Shown: piece after piece, positions 16,871 to 25,153 of the stretch | How positions within the stretch are numbered: position 1 is the stretch's first letter | How the letters are laid out: each line of letters begins with the position of its first letter | Assembly: GCA_035532115.1 (NCBI GenBank) | Contig: DATKRO010000058.1 | Span: 1-64,000 of the forward strand | Direction: 5' to 3' | Length of the DNA: 64,000 bases | From: Acaudatibacter sp035532115 | GTDB taxonomy: Bacteria > Pseudomonadota > Alphaproteobacteria > Caulobacterales > Caulobacteraceae | Notes under the pieces: model-generated | Databases searched by the model: none | Seen by the model: the letters and a program-made list of their open reading frames with translations, nothing else | Told to the model about the DNA's origin: nothing | Translations under genes and position numbers: made by a program

Positions 16871-17515
16871 ATGGCCGACATCGTTCTGAACGTGGAAGTG
16901 CGCGACCGCTCCGGCACCGGCGGCGCCCGGGCCGTGCGCCGCGGCGGCAAGGTGCCGGGCGTGCTCTACGGGGGCAAGCTGGCGCCGGTGCGCATCGCCA
17001 TGCGCGACGCCGAGTTCCGCAAGGCGCTCTACACCGGCAAGCTGCTCGGCCACCTGGCGACGCTCAAATTCGGCGGCGAGACCCAGCCGGTGATCGCCAA
17101 GGACGTCCAGTTCCATCCGGTGACCGACGAGCCGACCCACTTCGACCTCTATCGGGTCGAGGCGGACCAGATGATCCGCATCGCCGTTCCGGCGCACTTT
17201 CGCAACCAGGAGGCCTCGCCGGGGATCAAGCGCGGCGGCGTGCTCAACATCAACCTGCACGAGCTGGAGGTGATGGCGCCGGCGAACCGGATTCCCGAGG
17301 AACTGGTGGTCGACCTCACCGGGCTCGAGATCGGCGATGCGGTGCGCGGCGCCGACGTGCCCCTGCCCGCCGGCGTGGAGCTGATCGCCCAGCTGCGCGA
17401 GGCCACGGTGGCTTCCATCGCCACCTCGTCGGCGCTGCAGTCGGAAGCGGCCGAGGGCGCGGCCGAGGCCGGCGCCGAAGCCGGCGCCGAGCCGGCGGCC
17501 GAGACCGAAAGCTAG
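16871..17515 (+). CDS. rplY: 50S ribosomal protein L25/general stress protein Ctc
   Basis: Ribosomal protein that binds 5S rRNA, in the long two-domain Ctc form (214 aa). The N-terminal L25 domain (residues ~5-95) has RRGGKVPGVLYGG. The C-terminal TL5-type beta domain (~100-190) is followed by an Ala/Glu-rich tail of repeated EAGAEAGAE units. The start ATG at 16871 follows AAGGCGAGG. It is transcribed just before pth, a common pairing in bacteria. Confidence 0.95.
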   Translation: MADIVLNVEVRDRSGTGGARAVRRGGKVPGVLYGGKLAPVRIAMRDAEFRKALYTGKLLGHLATLKFGGETQPVIAKDVQFHPVTDEPTHFDLYRVEADQMIRIAVPAHFRNQEASPGIKRGGVLNINLHELEVMAPANRIPEELVVDLTGLEIGDAVRGADVPLPAGVELIAQLREATVASIATSSALQSEAAEGAAEAGAEAGAEPAAETES

Positions 17516-17549
17516 GCCGCGAGGGCCGGTCGGCTCGAGGCGCCTCCAC

Positions 17550-18176
17550 ATGCTGATCCTGGCGGGGCTCGGCAATCCGGAGCCGAACCATGCCGGGAAC
17601 CGGCACAACCTCGGCTTCTTCGCCGTTCAGATGATCGCCCAGCGCTGGGGCTTCGGGCCCGAGCGCTCGCGGTTCTCGGGCCTGGCGCGCGAGGGCCGCA
17701 TCGCAACGCCCGCGGGCGACGTGCGCGCCCTCAGCCTGCGACCGCAGACCTGGTACAACGACTCCGGCCGCGCCGTCGCCGAGGCGGCGAGGTTCTTCAA
17801 GCTGACGCCGGCCGACGTGGTGGTCTTCTACGACGAGATCGACCTCGCCCCGGGCCGCTTTCGCATGAAGACCGGCGGCGGGGCCGCGGGGAACAACGGC
17901 GTGCGCTCGCTCGTCGCCCACATCGGCCCCGAGTTCCGCCGCGCGCGCATCGGCACCGGCCACCCGGGCCACAAGGAACTGGTGCTGGCGCATGTGCTCT
18001 CGGATTTCTCCAAGGCGGAAATGCAATGGGTGAAGCCGCTGCTGGGCGCCATCGCCGAGGCGGCGCCGCTGCTGGCCGCCGGCGAGGACGAGCGCTACCA
18101 GGCCGAGGTGCTGCGCCTCGCGCCGGCGCCGAAGCTCGATCCGCGCGCTCCGGCGCGCGGAGGCGCCGGCGATTGA
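17550..18176 (+). CDS. pth: Peptidyl-tRNA hydrolase
   Basis: Releases tRNA from peptidyl-tRNA that drops off the ribosome; 208 aa. The N-terminal LAGLGNPEPNHAGNRHNLGF holds the catalytic His and neighbouring Asn. FYDEIDLAPGRFRMKTGGGAAGNNGVRS covers the second family signature with the catalytic Asp and Asn. The C-terminal ~25 residues are a low-complexity Pro/Ala/Arg tail. It lies 34 bases downstream of rplY. Confidence 0.96.
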   Translation: MLILAGLGNPEPNHAGNRHNLGFFAVQMIAQRWGFGPERSRFSGLAREGRIATPAGDVRALSLRPQTWYNDSGRAVAEAARFFKLTPADVVVFYDEIDLAPGRFRMKTGGGAAGNNGVRSLVAHIGPEFRRARIGTGHPGHKELVLAHVLSDFSKAEMQWVKPLLGAIAEAAPLLAAGEDERYQAEVLRLAPAPKLDPRAPARGGAGD

Positions 18177-18225
18177 CCGCGCCGGAAGGCGCGTGAGATA
18201 GCCGGCCGGCGGAGAGACGTTTGCC

Positions 18226-18969
18226 ATGTTCTATGCCGGCGGCCTGACGCTGCTGTTCTCGATCCTGCTGTGCGTGCACGCGGTGAGGACGAACCAGCAG
18301 ATCTACTGGCTGTTCATCATCCTCTTCCTGATGCCGCTGGGCGGGATCGTGTACCTGATCGTGGTGGTGGCGCCGGAACTCTTCGGCGGCGCCAAGGCCA
18401 GGCGCTTCGGCCAGGCGGCGCGCGAGGCGCTGGACCCCATGCGCGAATACCGCCAGGCCAAGGCCGCGAGCGAGGAATCGGCCACGGTCCACAACCGCAT
18501 GCGCCTCGCCGCCGCCGCCGCGGCGCTGGGGCGTCACGACGAGGCCGAGAGCCTCTACGCCGGGGCCGCCCAGGGCATCCACGCCGACGATCCGGCCCTG
18601 CTGCTGGGCCGCGCCAACGCCCTGGTGGAGCTCGGACGGCCCGCCGAAGCCCTGCCGCTGCTGGAGAAGCTCGGCGAAGAGGAGCCGCGCGGCCGCTCGC
18701 CGACGCTCGCCCTGGCGCTGGGCCGGGCGCTGGAAGGGGTCGGCCGCCATTCCGAGGCCGACGGCGCCTATCAGTGGGCGGCCGGGCGCCTGCCCGGCCT
18801 GGAGGGCCTCGCGCGCTACGCCGCCTTCCTCGCCCATACCGGGCGCAAGCAGGAGGCCGCCGAGAACCTTGCCGAGATCGACCGGCGCATCGCCAGGGCC
18901 AACCCGCAGTTCCGCCGCGAGGGCCGCCTCTGGCGCGACCTCGCCGCCCAGGCGCTCGCCCGGACTTGA
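18226..18969 (+). CDS. TPR-repeat membrane protein
   Basis: A 247-residue protein. Two N-terminal hydrophobic segments (residues ~3-20 and 26-48, LFIILFLMPLGGIVYLIVVV) anchor it in the membrane, and about 190 residues of helical TPR-like repeats follow in the cytoplasm. Recognisable repeat pieces are AAAALGRHDEAESLY, ANALVELGRPAEALPLL and ALGRALEGVGRHSEADGAY. Such proteins scaffold other proteins; no partner is evident. Confidence 0.8.
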   Translation: MFYAGGLTLLFSILLCVHAVRTNQQIYWLFIILFLMPLGGIVYLIVVVAPELFGGAKARRFGQAAREALDPMREYRQAKAASEESATVHNRMRLAAAAAALGRHDEAESLYAGAAQGIHADDPALLLGRANALVELGRPAEALPLLEKLGEEEPRGRSPTLALALGRALEGVGRHSEADGAYQWAAGRLPGLEGLARYAAFLAHTGRKQEAAENLAEIDRRIARANPQFRREGRLWRDLAAQALART

Positions 18970-19000
18970 CAAGAGGATCGTGAAACACGAGATTCGTGAC

Positions 19001-19378
19001 GTGAAGAACGTCACCATCAGCATGGACGAAGCGACGCTGCGCTGGGTGCGCATCGAAGCGGCGAAGGAAGGGCAGAGCGTCTCGAAGTGGATCCTGGGCC
19101 GGCTCGGCGCCCAGCGCGCGATGGAGATGCAGAGGGCGGAAGCGATCGAGTCCATCTCCGCGTTTCTGCGCAGCGGGCCGCGCTTCGAACTCAGCGAGAA
19201 CGGCAAGATCACGATAGACAGGGACGAGATGCATGACGGCGGACGTTTTCGTCGATTCGACGACCCTGCTGTACACTCAGGACCTTCGATACCCGAGCAA
19301 GCAGAGCGCCGCCGTGGAGTGGCTGAACCGTCTGCTGATTTCGCAGCGGATGAGCGTAAGCGCTCAGGTTCTGAATGA
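19001..19378 (+). CDS. Ribbon-helix-helix antitoxin of a PIN toxin pair
   Basis: The N-terminus reads KNVTISMDEATLRWVRIEAA and then SVSKWILGRL, the beta-strand/helix/helix pattern of CopG/Arc-type DNA-binding antitoxins. It precedes a PIN toxin. I place the start at the GTG at 19001; a GTG at 18980 is also possible. The frame stays open to 19378 (125 aa) and so overlaps the toxin gene by 146 bases. The last ~45 residues (after DRDEMHDGG) may be genuine overlapping code, or the result of a frameshift that removed an earlier stop. Confidence 0.7.
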   Translation: MKNVTISMDEATLRWVRIEAAKEGQSVSKWILGRLGAQRAMEMQRAEAIESISAFLRSGPRFELSENGKITIDRDEMHDGGRFRRFDDPAVHSGPSIPEQAERRRGVAEPSADFAADERKRSGSE

Positions 19379-19688
19379 GACCTATTGGGTCGTCAGCCGC
19401 AAGGCCGAGTTCGGGCATTGGCGCGCCGACGTGCGCACGTTTCTGGGCAAGCTGTTGTTCTGGATGACCCCGCCGACGAGCGGTGGTCTGGAACGGGCGT
19501 GGGCGATAGAGGACCAGTTCGGGCTCCGATTCTGGGACGCAATGCTGATCGCCAGCGCCAACGAAGCTGGCTGCGCGATCTTCCTCAGCGAAGATCTCAA
19601 CGACGGCCAGGTCTACGGCCGCGTCAGGGTCGTCGATCCGTTTCGCCACGCGCCGGACGCCGTGCTAGGCGACGCGCTCCGTTCCTAG
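19233..19688 (+). CDS. PIN-domain ribonuclease toxin (VapC-like)
   Basis: A 151-residue PIN-domain protein. The four expected acidic residues are visible: D8 in VFVDST, E49 in VLNET, D102 in FWDAMLIASA and D121 in LSEDLNDG. These coordinate Mg/Mn in VapC-type ribonucleases that cut tRNA or rRNA; the target here is unknown. The gene is intact and starts inside the reading frame of its antitoxin. The local codon use is less GC-rich than the flanking genes, which fits acquisition. Confidence 0.86.
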   Translation: MTADVFVDSTTLLYTQDLRYPSKQSAAVEWLNRLLISQRMSVSAQVLNETYWVVSRKAEFGHWRADVRTFLGKLLFWMTPPTSGGLERAWAIEDQFGLRFWDAMLIASANEAGCAIFLSEDLNDGQVYGRVRVVDPFRHAPDAVLGDALRS

Positions 19689-19700
19689 ACGCGAGCATCC

Positions 19701-20798
19701 ATGACCCTGAAGGTGGCCATCGTCGGCCTGCCCAACGTCGGCAAGTCGACCCTCTTCAATGCGCTCACGGAGACGGCGGCGGCGCAGGCGGCCAACTATC
19801 CGTTCTGCACCATCGAGCCCAACGTCGGCGACGTGGCGGTGCCCGAGGCGAGGCTGGCGACGCTCGCCGGCATCGCCAGGTCGAAGGAGATCATTCCGGC
19901 GCGCATCAACTTCGTCGACGTGGCCGGGCTGGTGCGCGGCGCCTCGCAGGGCGAGGGGCTGGGCAACCAGTTCCTCGGCCACATCCGCGACTGCGACGCG
20001 GTCGCCTTCGTCACCCGCTGCTTCGAGGACGCGGACGTCGCCCACGTCGAGGGCCGCATCGATCCCATCGCCGACCTCGAGACCATCGAGACCGAGCTGA
20101 TGCTGGCCGACCTGGACAGCCTGGAGAAGCGGGCCGCGAACCTCGAGAAGCGCGCCAAGGGCGGCGACAAGGAAAGCCTCCTTGCCCTGAAGCTCGCCAA
20201 CCTGGCCCTTGCCGAGCTTTCCGCCGGACGGCCGGCGCGGACCGCCGAGGTGGCGGCCGAAGACCGCAAGGCGTGGAACATGCTGCAGCTCCTGACCGCC
20301 AAGCCGGCGCTCTACGTCTGCAACGTCGACGAGGGCTCGGCCGCGACCGGCAACGCCTTCTCCGGGCGCGTCGCCGAGCGGGCCAGGCGCGATCGCGCCA
20401 GCTCGGTGGTGATCTCGGCCAAGATCGAGAGCGAGATCGCCCTCATCGACGAAAGCGAGCGCGCCGAGTTCCTGGAAAGCCTGGGGCTGCGCCAGCCCGG
20501 CCTGGACCGGCTGATCCGCGAGGCCTATGCGCTTCTGGGCCTGCAGACCTATTTCACCGCCGGGCCCAAGGAGGCGCGCGCCTGGACCATTCCCGTGGGC
20601 GCGACGGCGCCGCAGGCGGCCGGCGTCATCCACGGCGACTTCGAGAAGGGCTTCATCCGCGCCGAGACCATCGCCTACGACGACTATGTGCGCCTGGGCG
20701 GCGAGGCCGGCGCCCGCGAGGCGGGAAAGCTGCGCTCGGAAGGCAAGGATTACCTGGTGCGCGACGGCGACGTGATGAACTTCCGGTTCAACGTCTAG
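19701..20798 (+). CDS. ychF: Redox-regulated ATPase YchF (Obg family)
   Basis: A 365-residue P-loop protein. G1 is GLPNVGKSTLFNAL; the G3 region DVAGLVRGASQGEGLGNQFL is diagnostic of YchF/OLA1; the G4 position is the non-canonical NVDE (in YVCNVDEGS), which explains ATP rather than GTP preference. A central coiled coil and a C-terminal TGS domain (residues ~280-362, including DYVRLGGEAGAREAGK and VMNFRFNV) follow. It binds ribosomes and catalase in E. coli. Confidence 0.96.
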   Translation: MTLKVAIVGLPNVGKSTLFNALTETAAAQAANYPFCTIEPNVGDVAVPEARLATLAGIARSKEIIPARINFVDVAGLVRGASQGEGLGNQFLGHIRDCDAVAFVTRCFEDADVAHVEGRIDPIADLETIETELMLADLDSLEKRAANLEKRAKGGDKESLLALKLANLALAELSAGRPARTAEVAAEDRKAWNMLQLLTAKPALYVCNVDEGSAATGNAFSGRVAERARRDRASSVVISAKIESEIALIDESERAEFLESLGLRQPGLDRLIREAYALLGLQTYFTAGPKEARAWTIPVGATAPQAAGVIHGDFEKGFIRAETIAYDDYVRLGGEAGAREAGKLRSEGKDYLVRDGDVMNFRFNV

Positions 20799-20823
20799 CC
20801 GCAAGGACGGGGAGGAGTACGGC

Positions 20824-21498
20824 ATGGGCGAGATGGTCAGGATCAAGTCGACCGCCGAGGACGGCTTCAGCTTCGACGCCTACCACGCGGTTCCGGGCGG
20901 GCCGCGCAAGGGCGGCGTGATCGTGATCCAGGAGATCTTCGGCGTCGCGGCGCACGTGCGCCGCGACGCCGAGCGCTGGGCGTCGCTGGGCTACGAGGCG
21001 ATCGCGCCCTCGCTCTACGATCGCCGCGAACCGGGCTTCGTCGCCGGCCACGACGAGGCGGGGATGAAGGCCGGCATCGGTCACGCCATGGCTAGCCCCC
21101 GCGACCAGGTGCTGGCCGACATCGCCGCGGCGCGGGACTACCTTGCGCCGCGCGGCAAGGTGTACGTGGTCGGCTACTGCTACGGCGGCTCCTACGCAGG
21201 GCTCGCCGCCGGCAGCCTCGACGGCCTCGCGGCCGCGTCGAGCTACTACGGCAGCCTGGTCAAGGCCAATGCGGCCCTGAAGCCGAAATGCCCCACCATC
21301 GTCCACCTGGGGCGGCTCGACGCCGGCATCCCTTGCGACGACGTCAAAGCGGCGGTCGAGGCGGCCAATCCCGGCGTGCCGGTCTACATCTACGACGACG
21401 CCGGACACGGCTTCAACAACGAGGATCCCGCCAGGCACAGCCAGGCCAGCGCCGAACTGGCGCGCCGGCGCACGCTCGAACTCTTCGGGAGCGCCTGA
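20824..21498 (+). CDS. Dienelactone hydrolase family protein 1
   Basis: A 224-residue alpha/beta hydrolase with a Cys nucleophile. VIQEIFGV is the conserved strand-turn of the family, C119 lies in GYCYGG, D166 in LGRLDAGIP and H195 in DDAGHGF. Classical members hydrolyse dienelactone in chlorocatechol breakdown, but most genome copies are of unknown substrate. It is followed one base later by a paralogue, so the two probably arose by tandem duplication. Confidence 0.91.
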   Translation: MGEMVRIKSTAEDGFSFDAYHAVPGGPRKGGVIVIQEIFGVAAHVRRDAERWASLGYEAIAPSLYDRREPGFVAGHDEAGMKAGIGHAMASPRDQVLADIAAARDYLAPRGKVYVVGYCYGGSYAGLAAGSLDGLAAASSYYGSLVKANAALKPKCPTIVHLGRLDAGIPCDDVKAAVEAANPGVPVYIYDDAGHGFNNEDPARHSQASAELARRRTLELFGSA

Positions 21499-21499
21499 C

Positions 21500-22180
21500 G
21501 TGGGCGAGACGGTCCGGCTGACGAGCGCGGCGGACGGCTTCGGCTTCGCCGCCTACCGGGCGCCGGCGCCCGACGCGCGCCGCGGCGGCCTGGTGCTGAT
21601 CCAGGAAATCTTCGGCGTCACCGCCCACATCCGCGAACTGGCCGACGGCTTTTCGGAGGACGGCTACGAGGTGCTGGCGCCTTCGCTCTATGACCGGCTC
21701 GAACCGGGATTCGCTGGCGGCTACGACGCCGAGGCGATCGCCGAGGGCGCCCGCCTGTCGCAAGCGACCGCGTGGGATGAGGTCGAAGCCGACCTTGCCG
21801 CGTGCGTCGCCGCCTTGGCCCCGCCGGTGTTCGTCGCCGGCTATTGCTGGGGCGGGACGGCGACCTGGCTGGCGGCATGCCGGTGCGCGGGCGTGGCGGC
21901 CGCCTCCAGCTTCTATGGCCGCCGCATTCCCGAACTGATCGCCGAGACGCCGCGCTGCCCGATCATCCTGCACTTCGGCCGCAAGGACCGGAGCATTCCG
22001 GCGGCGACGGTGGAGGCGATCGCCGCCGCCCATCCGGACCTGACCATCCACATCTATGACGCCGGCCACGGCTTCGCTTCGGACCGGCGCTCCGACCATG
22101 ACGACGACGCCGCGCGCCTCGCGCGGCTGCGCACGCTGCAGCTCTTCGCCAGGACCGGCGGCGGCCGCGCCGAAAACTAA
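21500..22180 (+). CDS. Dienelactone hydrolase family protein 2
   Basis: A 226-residue paralogue of the preceding gene. The same order of motifs is present: LIQEIFGV, C116 in GYCWGG, D163 in FGRKDRSIP and H190 in DAGHGF. It starts with GTG at 21500, one base after the upstream stop, so both are expected on one transcript. Divergence in the middle region suggests a different substrate. Confidence 0.9.
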   Translation: MGETVRLTSAADGFGFAAYRAPAPDARRGGLVLIQEIFGVTAHIRELADGFSEDGYEVLAPSLYDRLEPGFAGGYDAEAIAEGARLSQATAWDEVEADLAACVAALAPPVFVAGYCWGGTATWLAACRCAGVAAASSFYGRRIPELIAETPRCPIILHFGRKDRSIPAATVEAIAAAHPDLTIHIYDAGHGFASDRRSDHDDDAARLARLRTLQLFARTGGGRAEN

Positions 22181-22242
22181 ACCTATGGATTTGTATTCCG
22201 ATTCAACGAGCGGGTGCAGGAGCATCCGTCCGCATCGGAACA

Positions 22243-22680
22243 CTAGCCCGGCCCCTCGATCTGGGGCCTGAGGCCCGGGTCGCGCTCCATGCGCCGCACC
22301 AGCACGGCCTGCGCGAGCAGGATGCCGACGCCGGCGGCGTAGGCCGAAAAGGCGCTGGCCGGAAATCCGCCGCCGCGCACGGCGCCGGCTGTGTCGAAGT
22401 AGATGAAGCCCGCGGCCGTCACCAGCACCAGCACCACCGCCAGGACCGAGACCACGCTCTGGCCGAATCCGGTGCGGAAGCTGATCCAGATATGCGTCTT
22501 CAGGGCGCGCCGCAGCGGCGGCAGCGCCAGCGGCGCCACCAGGGTGAAGAGGAACAGCACCCCCGGCCAGAGCACCATCCGCTCCAGCTTGACCTGCGGC
22601 CGGCCCGGAAGCACGCGCCAGGCATGCACCGCCGCCGCCGCATAGATGAGCGCGCCCGCCGCAAAGGCCGAGTACTCCAT
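22243..22680 (-). CDS. Hypothetical four-helix membrane protein
   Basis: A 145-residue protein I do not recognise. Four hydrophobic segments are visible, approximately residues 4-20, 36-56, 74-98 and 107-125, separated by short basic loops. The ATG at 22680 is used; in-frame ATGs at 22692 and 22716 cannot be ruled out. It is on the same strand as apt and about 85 bases downstream of it. Confidence 0.6.
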   Translation of the reverse strand: MEYSAFAAGALIYAAAAVHAWRVLPGRPQVKLERMVLWPGVLFLFTLVAPLALPPLRRALKTHIWISFRTGFGQSVVSVLAVVLVLVTAAGFIYFDTAGAVRGGGFPASAFSAYAAGVGILLAQAVLVRRMERDPGLRPQIEGPG

Positions 22681-22765
22681 GCGGCGGAACATGCGCCATG
22701 CCGGACTCACACCCATCGTCCCCGATATGGCGACTGGATGGGGCGAGGAAAGGCCCCCCGTCGCC

Positions 22766-23293
22766 TCAAGCCCCCTCGAAGCTGGCCAGGCTGCGAACCG
22801 GCAATCCGGCGGCGCGCAGCTTCTCGGCCCCTCCAAGCTGCGGCAGGTCGATCACGAAGACCGCCGCGAGGATCTGCGCCCCGGCCTGCCCCAGCAAGTG
22901 GGCCGCGGCCAGGGCCGTGCCGCCGGTGGCGATGAGGTCGTCCACCAGCATGACCTTCTCGCCGGCGACGAGCGCGTCGAGGTGCATCTCCAGGGCGTCG
23001 GCGCCGTATTCGAGCGCGTACTCGACGGCGCGGGTCCGGTGCGGCAGCTTGCCCTTCTTGCGCAGGGGCACGAAGCCGGCGCCGAGCTGGTGAGCGATGG
23101 CGCCGCCGAGGATGAAGCCGCGCGCCTCGATGCCGGCCACCTTGTCGATCTGCGCGCCGGCGAAGGGACGGACGAGCTCGTCCACGCACCAGCGGAAGGC
23201 GCGCGCATCGCCCAGGAGCGTGGTGATGTCGCGGAACATGATTCCCGGCCGCGGATGATCGGGAATGGTGCGGATGATCTGCGCGAGGTTCAT
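22766..23293 (-). CDS. apt: Adenine phosphoribosyltransferase
   Basis: Salvages adenine to AMP using PRPP; 175 aa. It has the N-terminal HPRPGIMFRDITTLL, EARGFILGGAIA and the PRPP-binding loop VMLVDDLIATGGTALAAA. The ATG at 23293 overlaps the stop of mtnP (ATGA). The pairing makes sense: MtnP releases adenine, which Apt recycles. Confidence 0.95.
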   Translation of the reverse strand: MNLAQIIRTIPDHPRPGIMFRDITTLLGDARAFRWCVDELVRPFAGAQIDKVAGIEARGFILGGAIAHQLGAGFVPLRKKGKLPHRTRAVEYALEYGADALEMHLDALVAGEKVMLVDDLIATGGTALAAAHLLGQAGAQILAAVFVIDLPQLGGAEKLRAAGLPVRSLASFEGA

Positions 23294-24192
23294 CGGCCGC
23301 TGGCCCGGGCGGCCTCGGCCGCGGCCATGCCCAGCGCCCGGCCCGCCACCGCCGCGAGCTTCGCGGCCAGGGCCGGATCGCGCGCCGCCGGCGCGGTGAT
23401 GATGGCGCCGTCGAGGGCGGTGTCGATCGGCGAAGGCTCGCGCTCGCGCGGCAGAGCCAGGGCGAGGCGGCGCACCAGATCGCGCGCCGTGGCGGCGTTG
23501 CGCGCCAGCACCTCGAGAATTCGCCCCACCTCGACATCGGCGTGGCCGGCGCGCCAGCAGTCGTAGTCGGTGACCATGGCGACGCTGGCGTATGGCAGCT
23601 CGGCCTCGCGCGCCAACGCCGCCTCCGGCATCGCGGTCATGCCGACGACGTCGCACCCCCACGAGCGGTAGAGCGCGCTTTCGGCGCGGCTGGAGAACTG
23701 CGGTCCTTCCATGGCCAGGTAGGTCCCGCCTTCGAAGACGGTCGCGCCCGCGCCGCGCGCCGCGCCGGCCGCCAGGGCCGAGAGCCTGGGACAGACCGGC
23801 TCGGCAAGCGAGACGTGCGCGGCGAGCCCCGGACCGAAGAAGCTGCGCGGGCGGCCGTGGGTGCGATCGATGAACTGATCGACCACGACGAAGGCGCCCG
23901 GCGCCAGCGCCTCGCGCAGCGACCCCACCGCGCACAGCGACAGCACGTCGGTGCAGCCGGCGCGCTTCAAGGCGTCGATATTGGCGCGCGCGTTCACCGC
24001 CGCCGGCGGCAGCGGGTGGCCGCGGCCGTGGCGCGGCAGGAAGACGAGGCCGATCTCCCCGAGGCGGCCGGTCAGAAGCTGATCCGACGGCTCGCCAAAG
24101 GGGCTCTCCACATCGATCCAGCGCGCCTGCGCCAGGCCTTCGATCTCGTAGAGCCCCGAGCCGCCGATCACGCCCAGCACCCAGCCCGCCAT
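23290..24192 (-). CDS. mtnP: S-methyl-5'-thioadenosine phosphorylase
   Basis: Phosphorolyses methylthioadenosine from polyamine and homoserine-lactone synthesis to adenine and methylthioribose-1-phosphate. The 300 aa include the N-terminal GVIGGSGLYEIEG, the phosphate-site LPRHGRGHPLPP, and the substrate region EGPQFSSRAES with VGMTAMPEA. The ATG at 24192 is chosen over an in-frame start seven codons upstream because the family begins at this point. Operon with apt. Confidence 0.93.
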   Translation of the reverse strand: MAGWVLGVIGGSGLYEIEGLAQARWIDVESPFGEPSDQLLTGRLGEIGLVFLPRHGRGHPLPPAAVNARANIDALKRAGCTDVLSLCAVGSLREALAPGAFVVVDQFIDRTHGRPRSFFGPGLAAHVSLAEPVCPRLSALAAGAARGAGATVFEGGTYLAMEGPQFSSRAESALYRSWGCDVVGMTAMPEAALAREAELPYASVAMVTDYDCWRAGHADVEVGRILEVLARNAATARDLVRRLALALPREREPSPIDTALDGAIITAPAARDPALAAKLAAVAGRALGMAAAEAARASGR

Positions 24193-24307
24193 GGCGCCAC
24201 CTCGCCTTTCCACGCCGGCCGCCGGCCACCCCAGCCGCCGGCCACGCCCGTTCCCGGCCGCCTCGCCTTATCGCCGAGGCGATCCAGGTTGGCTATGGTC
24301 CAGGCCC

Positions 24308-25153
24308 ATGCGCGTGACCCTCATGGTCCTCTTTCTGGTCCTGGGCGCCGGCGGCGCCGGCCTCGCGCGCGCCGGCGCAGCGCGATGCTGGTACGAGCAC
24401 GGCGCCATCGTCGTCTCGGCCGCAGCCGGCGACATCGCCGACGATTTCATCCTCGACCTCTCGTCCCCGACCAGCCTGCTGCACGACACCCGCGCCCAGT
24501 CCGACGGCATCGGCGCCGCCGAGGCGCTGCTGCCGCTGCGGCTCGCCGGCGAACGGCTCGGCCTGGTGGGCTTCCAGGTCGCCGACCTCGACGCCCGCGT
24601 CTGGGGCTTTTCCACCAGTATCGCCGGGGTGATCGGCGCGGACGCCCTGGAGGGCCATGTCGTCGATGTTCGCTTCGCCCCCTGCCGCATCCGCCTCTGG
24701 CGAACGCGCCCGCCGCCGTTCCGGGCGAACGTCCGCCTGCCGCTCGCCTGGGTCGGCGGGGTTCCGACCTTCGCCGGGGCGATCTCGGACGGGACGACGG
24801 CGCGCGCCGGTCGCCTGGCCATCGACACCGCCTCCAAGGGCTTGCGCATCGCCGCCGCGCACGCGGTGCTCAGCCGCGCCGCGCCGAAGGGGCTCGACGC
24901 CGCCTCGCGCAGCCATCCGCCTGCGCAGCTGCGCGCCGCCTCGTTCGGCGGACTCCTGGTCGAGAACGCGCCGGCGAGCCTCGATCCCGACGTTCCGGCG
25001 GGCGTCCTCGCCGGCGTCGGCGATGGGATCTGGGACCGCTACGACCTGCGCATCGATCTGCGGCGCGGCGTCCTGGACCTGCGCCGCGCCGCAGGCGACG
25101 CCGCCGGCGCGAGAGCGCCTCAGTGGGCGATATTGCGCCAGATGCGGCGATAG
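24308..25153 (+). CDS. Predicted secreted two-lobed retropepsin-like protein
   Basis: A 281-residue protein with an N-terminal signal peptide (LMVLFLVLGAGGAGLARAGA). It appears to contain two retropepsin-type halves. Lobe 1 has LDLSSPTSLL in place of the catalytic D-T/S-G, then GVIGADALEGHVVDV. Lobe 2 has AIDTASKGLRI, then AGVLAGVGDGIWDRYDLRIDL. These resemble the D(T/S)G strand and the distal G(I/L)LG...D strand of bacterial aspartyl proteases. Neither lobe has a perfect DTG, so activity is doubtful. Its 3' end overlaps the 3' end of petC by 34 bases, convergently. Confidence 0.6.
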   Translation: MRVTLMVLFLVLGAGGAGLARAGAARCWYEHGAIVVSAAAGDIADDFILDLSSPTSLLHDTRAQSDGIGAAEALLPLRLAGERLGLVGFQVADLDARVWGFSTSIAGVIGADALEGHVVDVRFAPCRIRLWRTRPPPFRANVRLPLAWVGGVPTFAGAISDGTTARAGRLAIDTASKGLRIAAAHAVLSRAAPKGLDAASRSHPPAQLRAASFGGLLVENAPASLDPDVPAGVLAGVGDGIWDRYDLRIDLRRGVLDLRRAAGDAAGARAPQWAILRQMRR

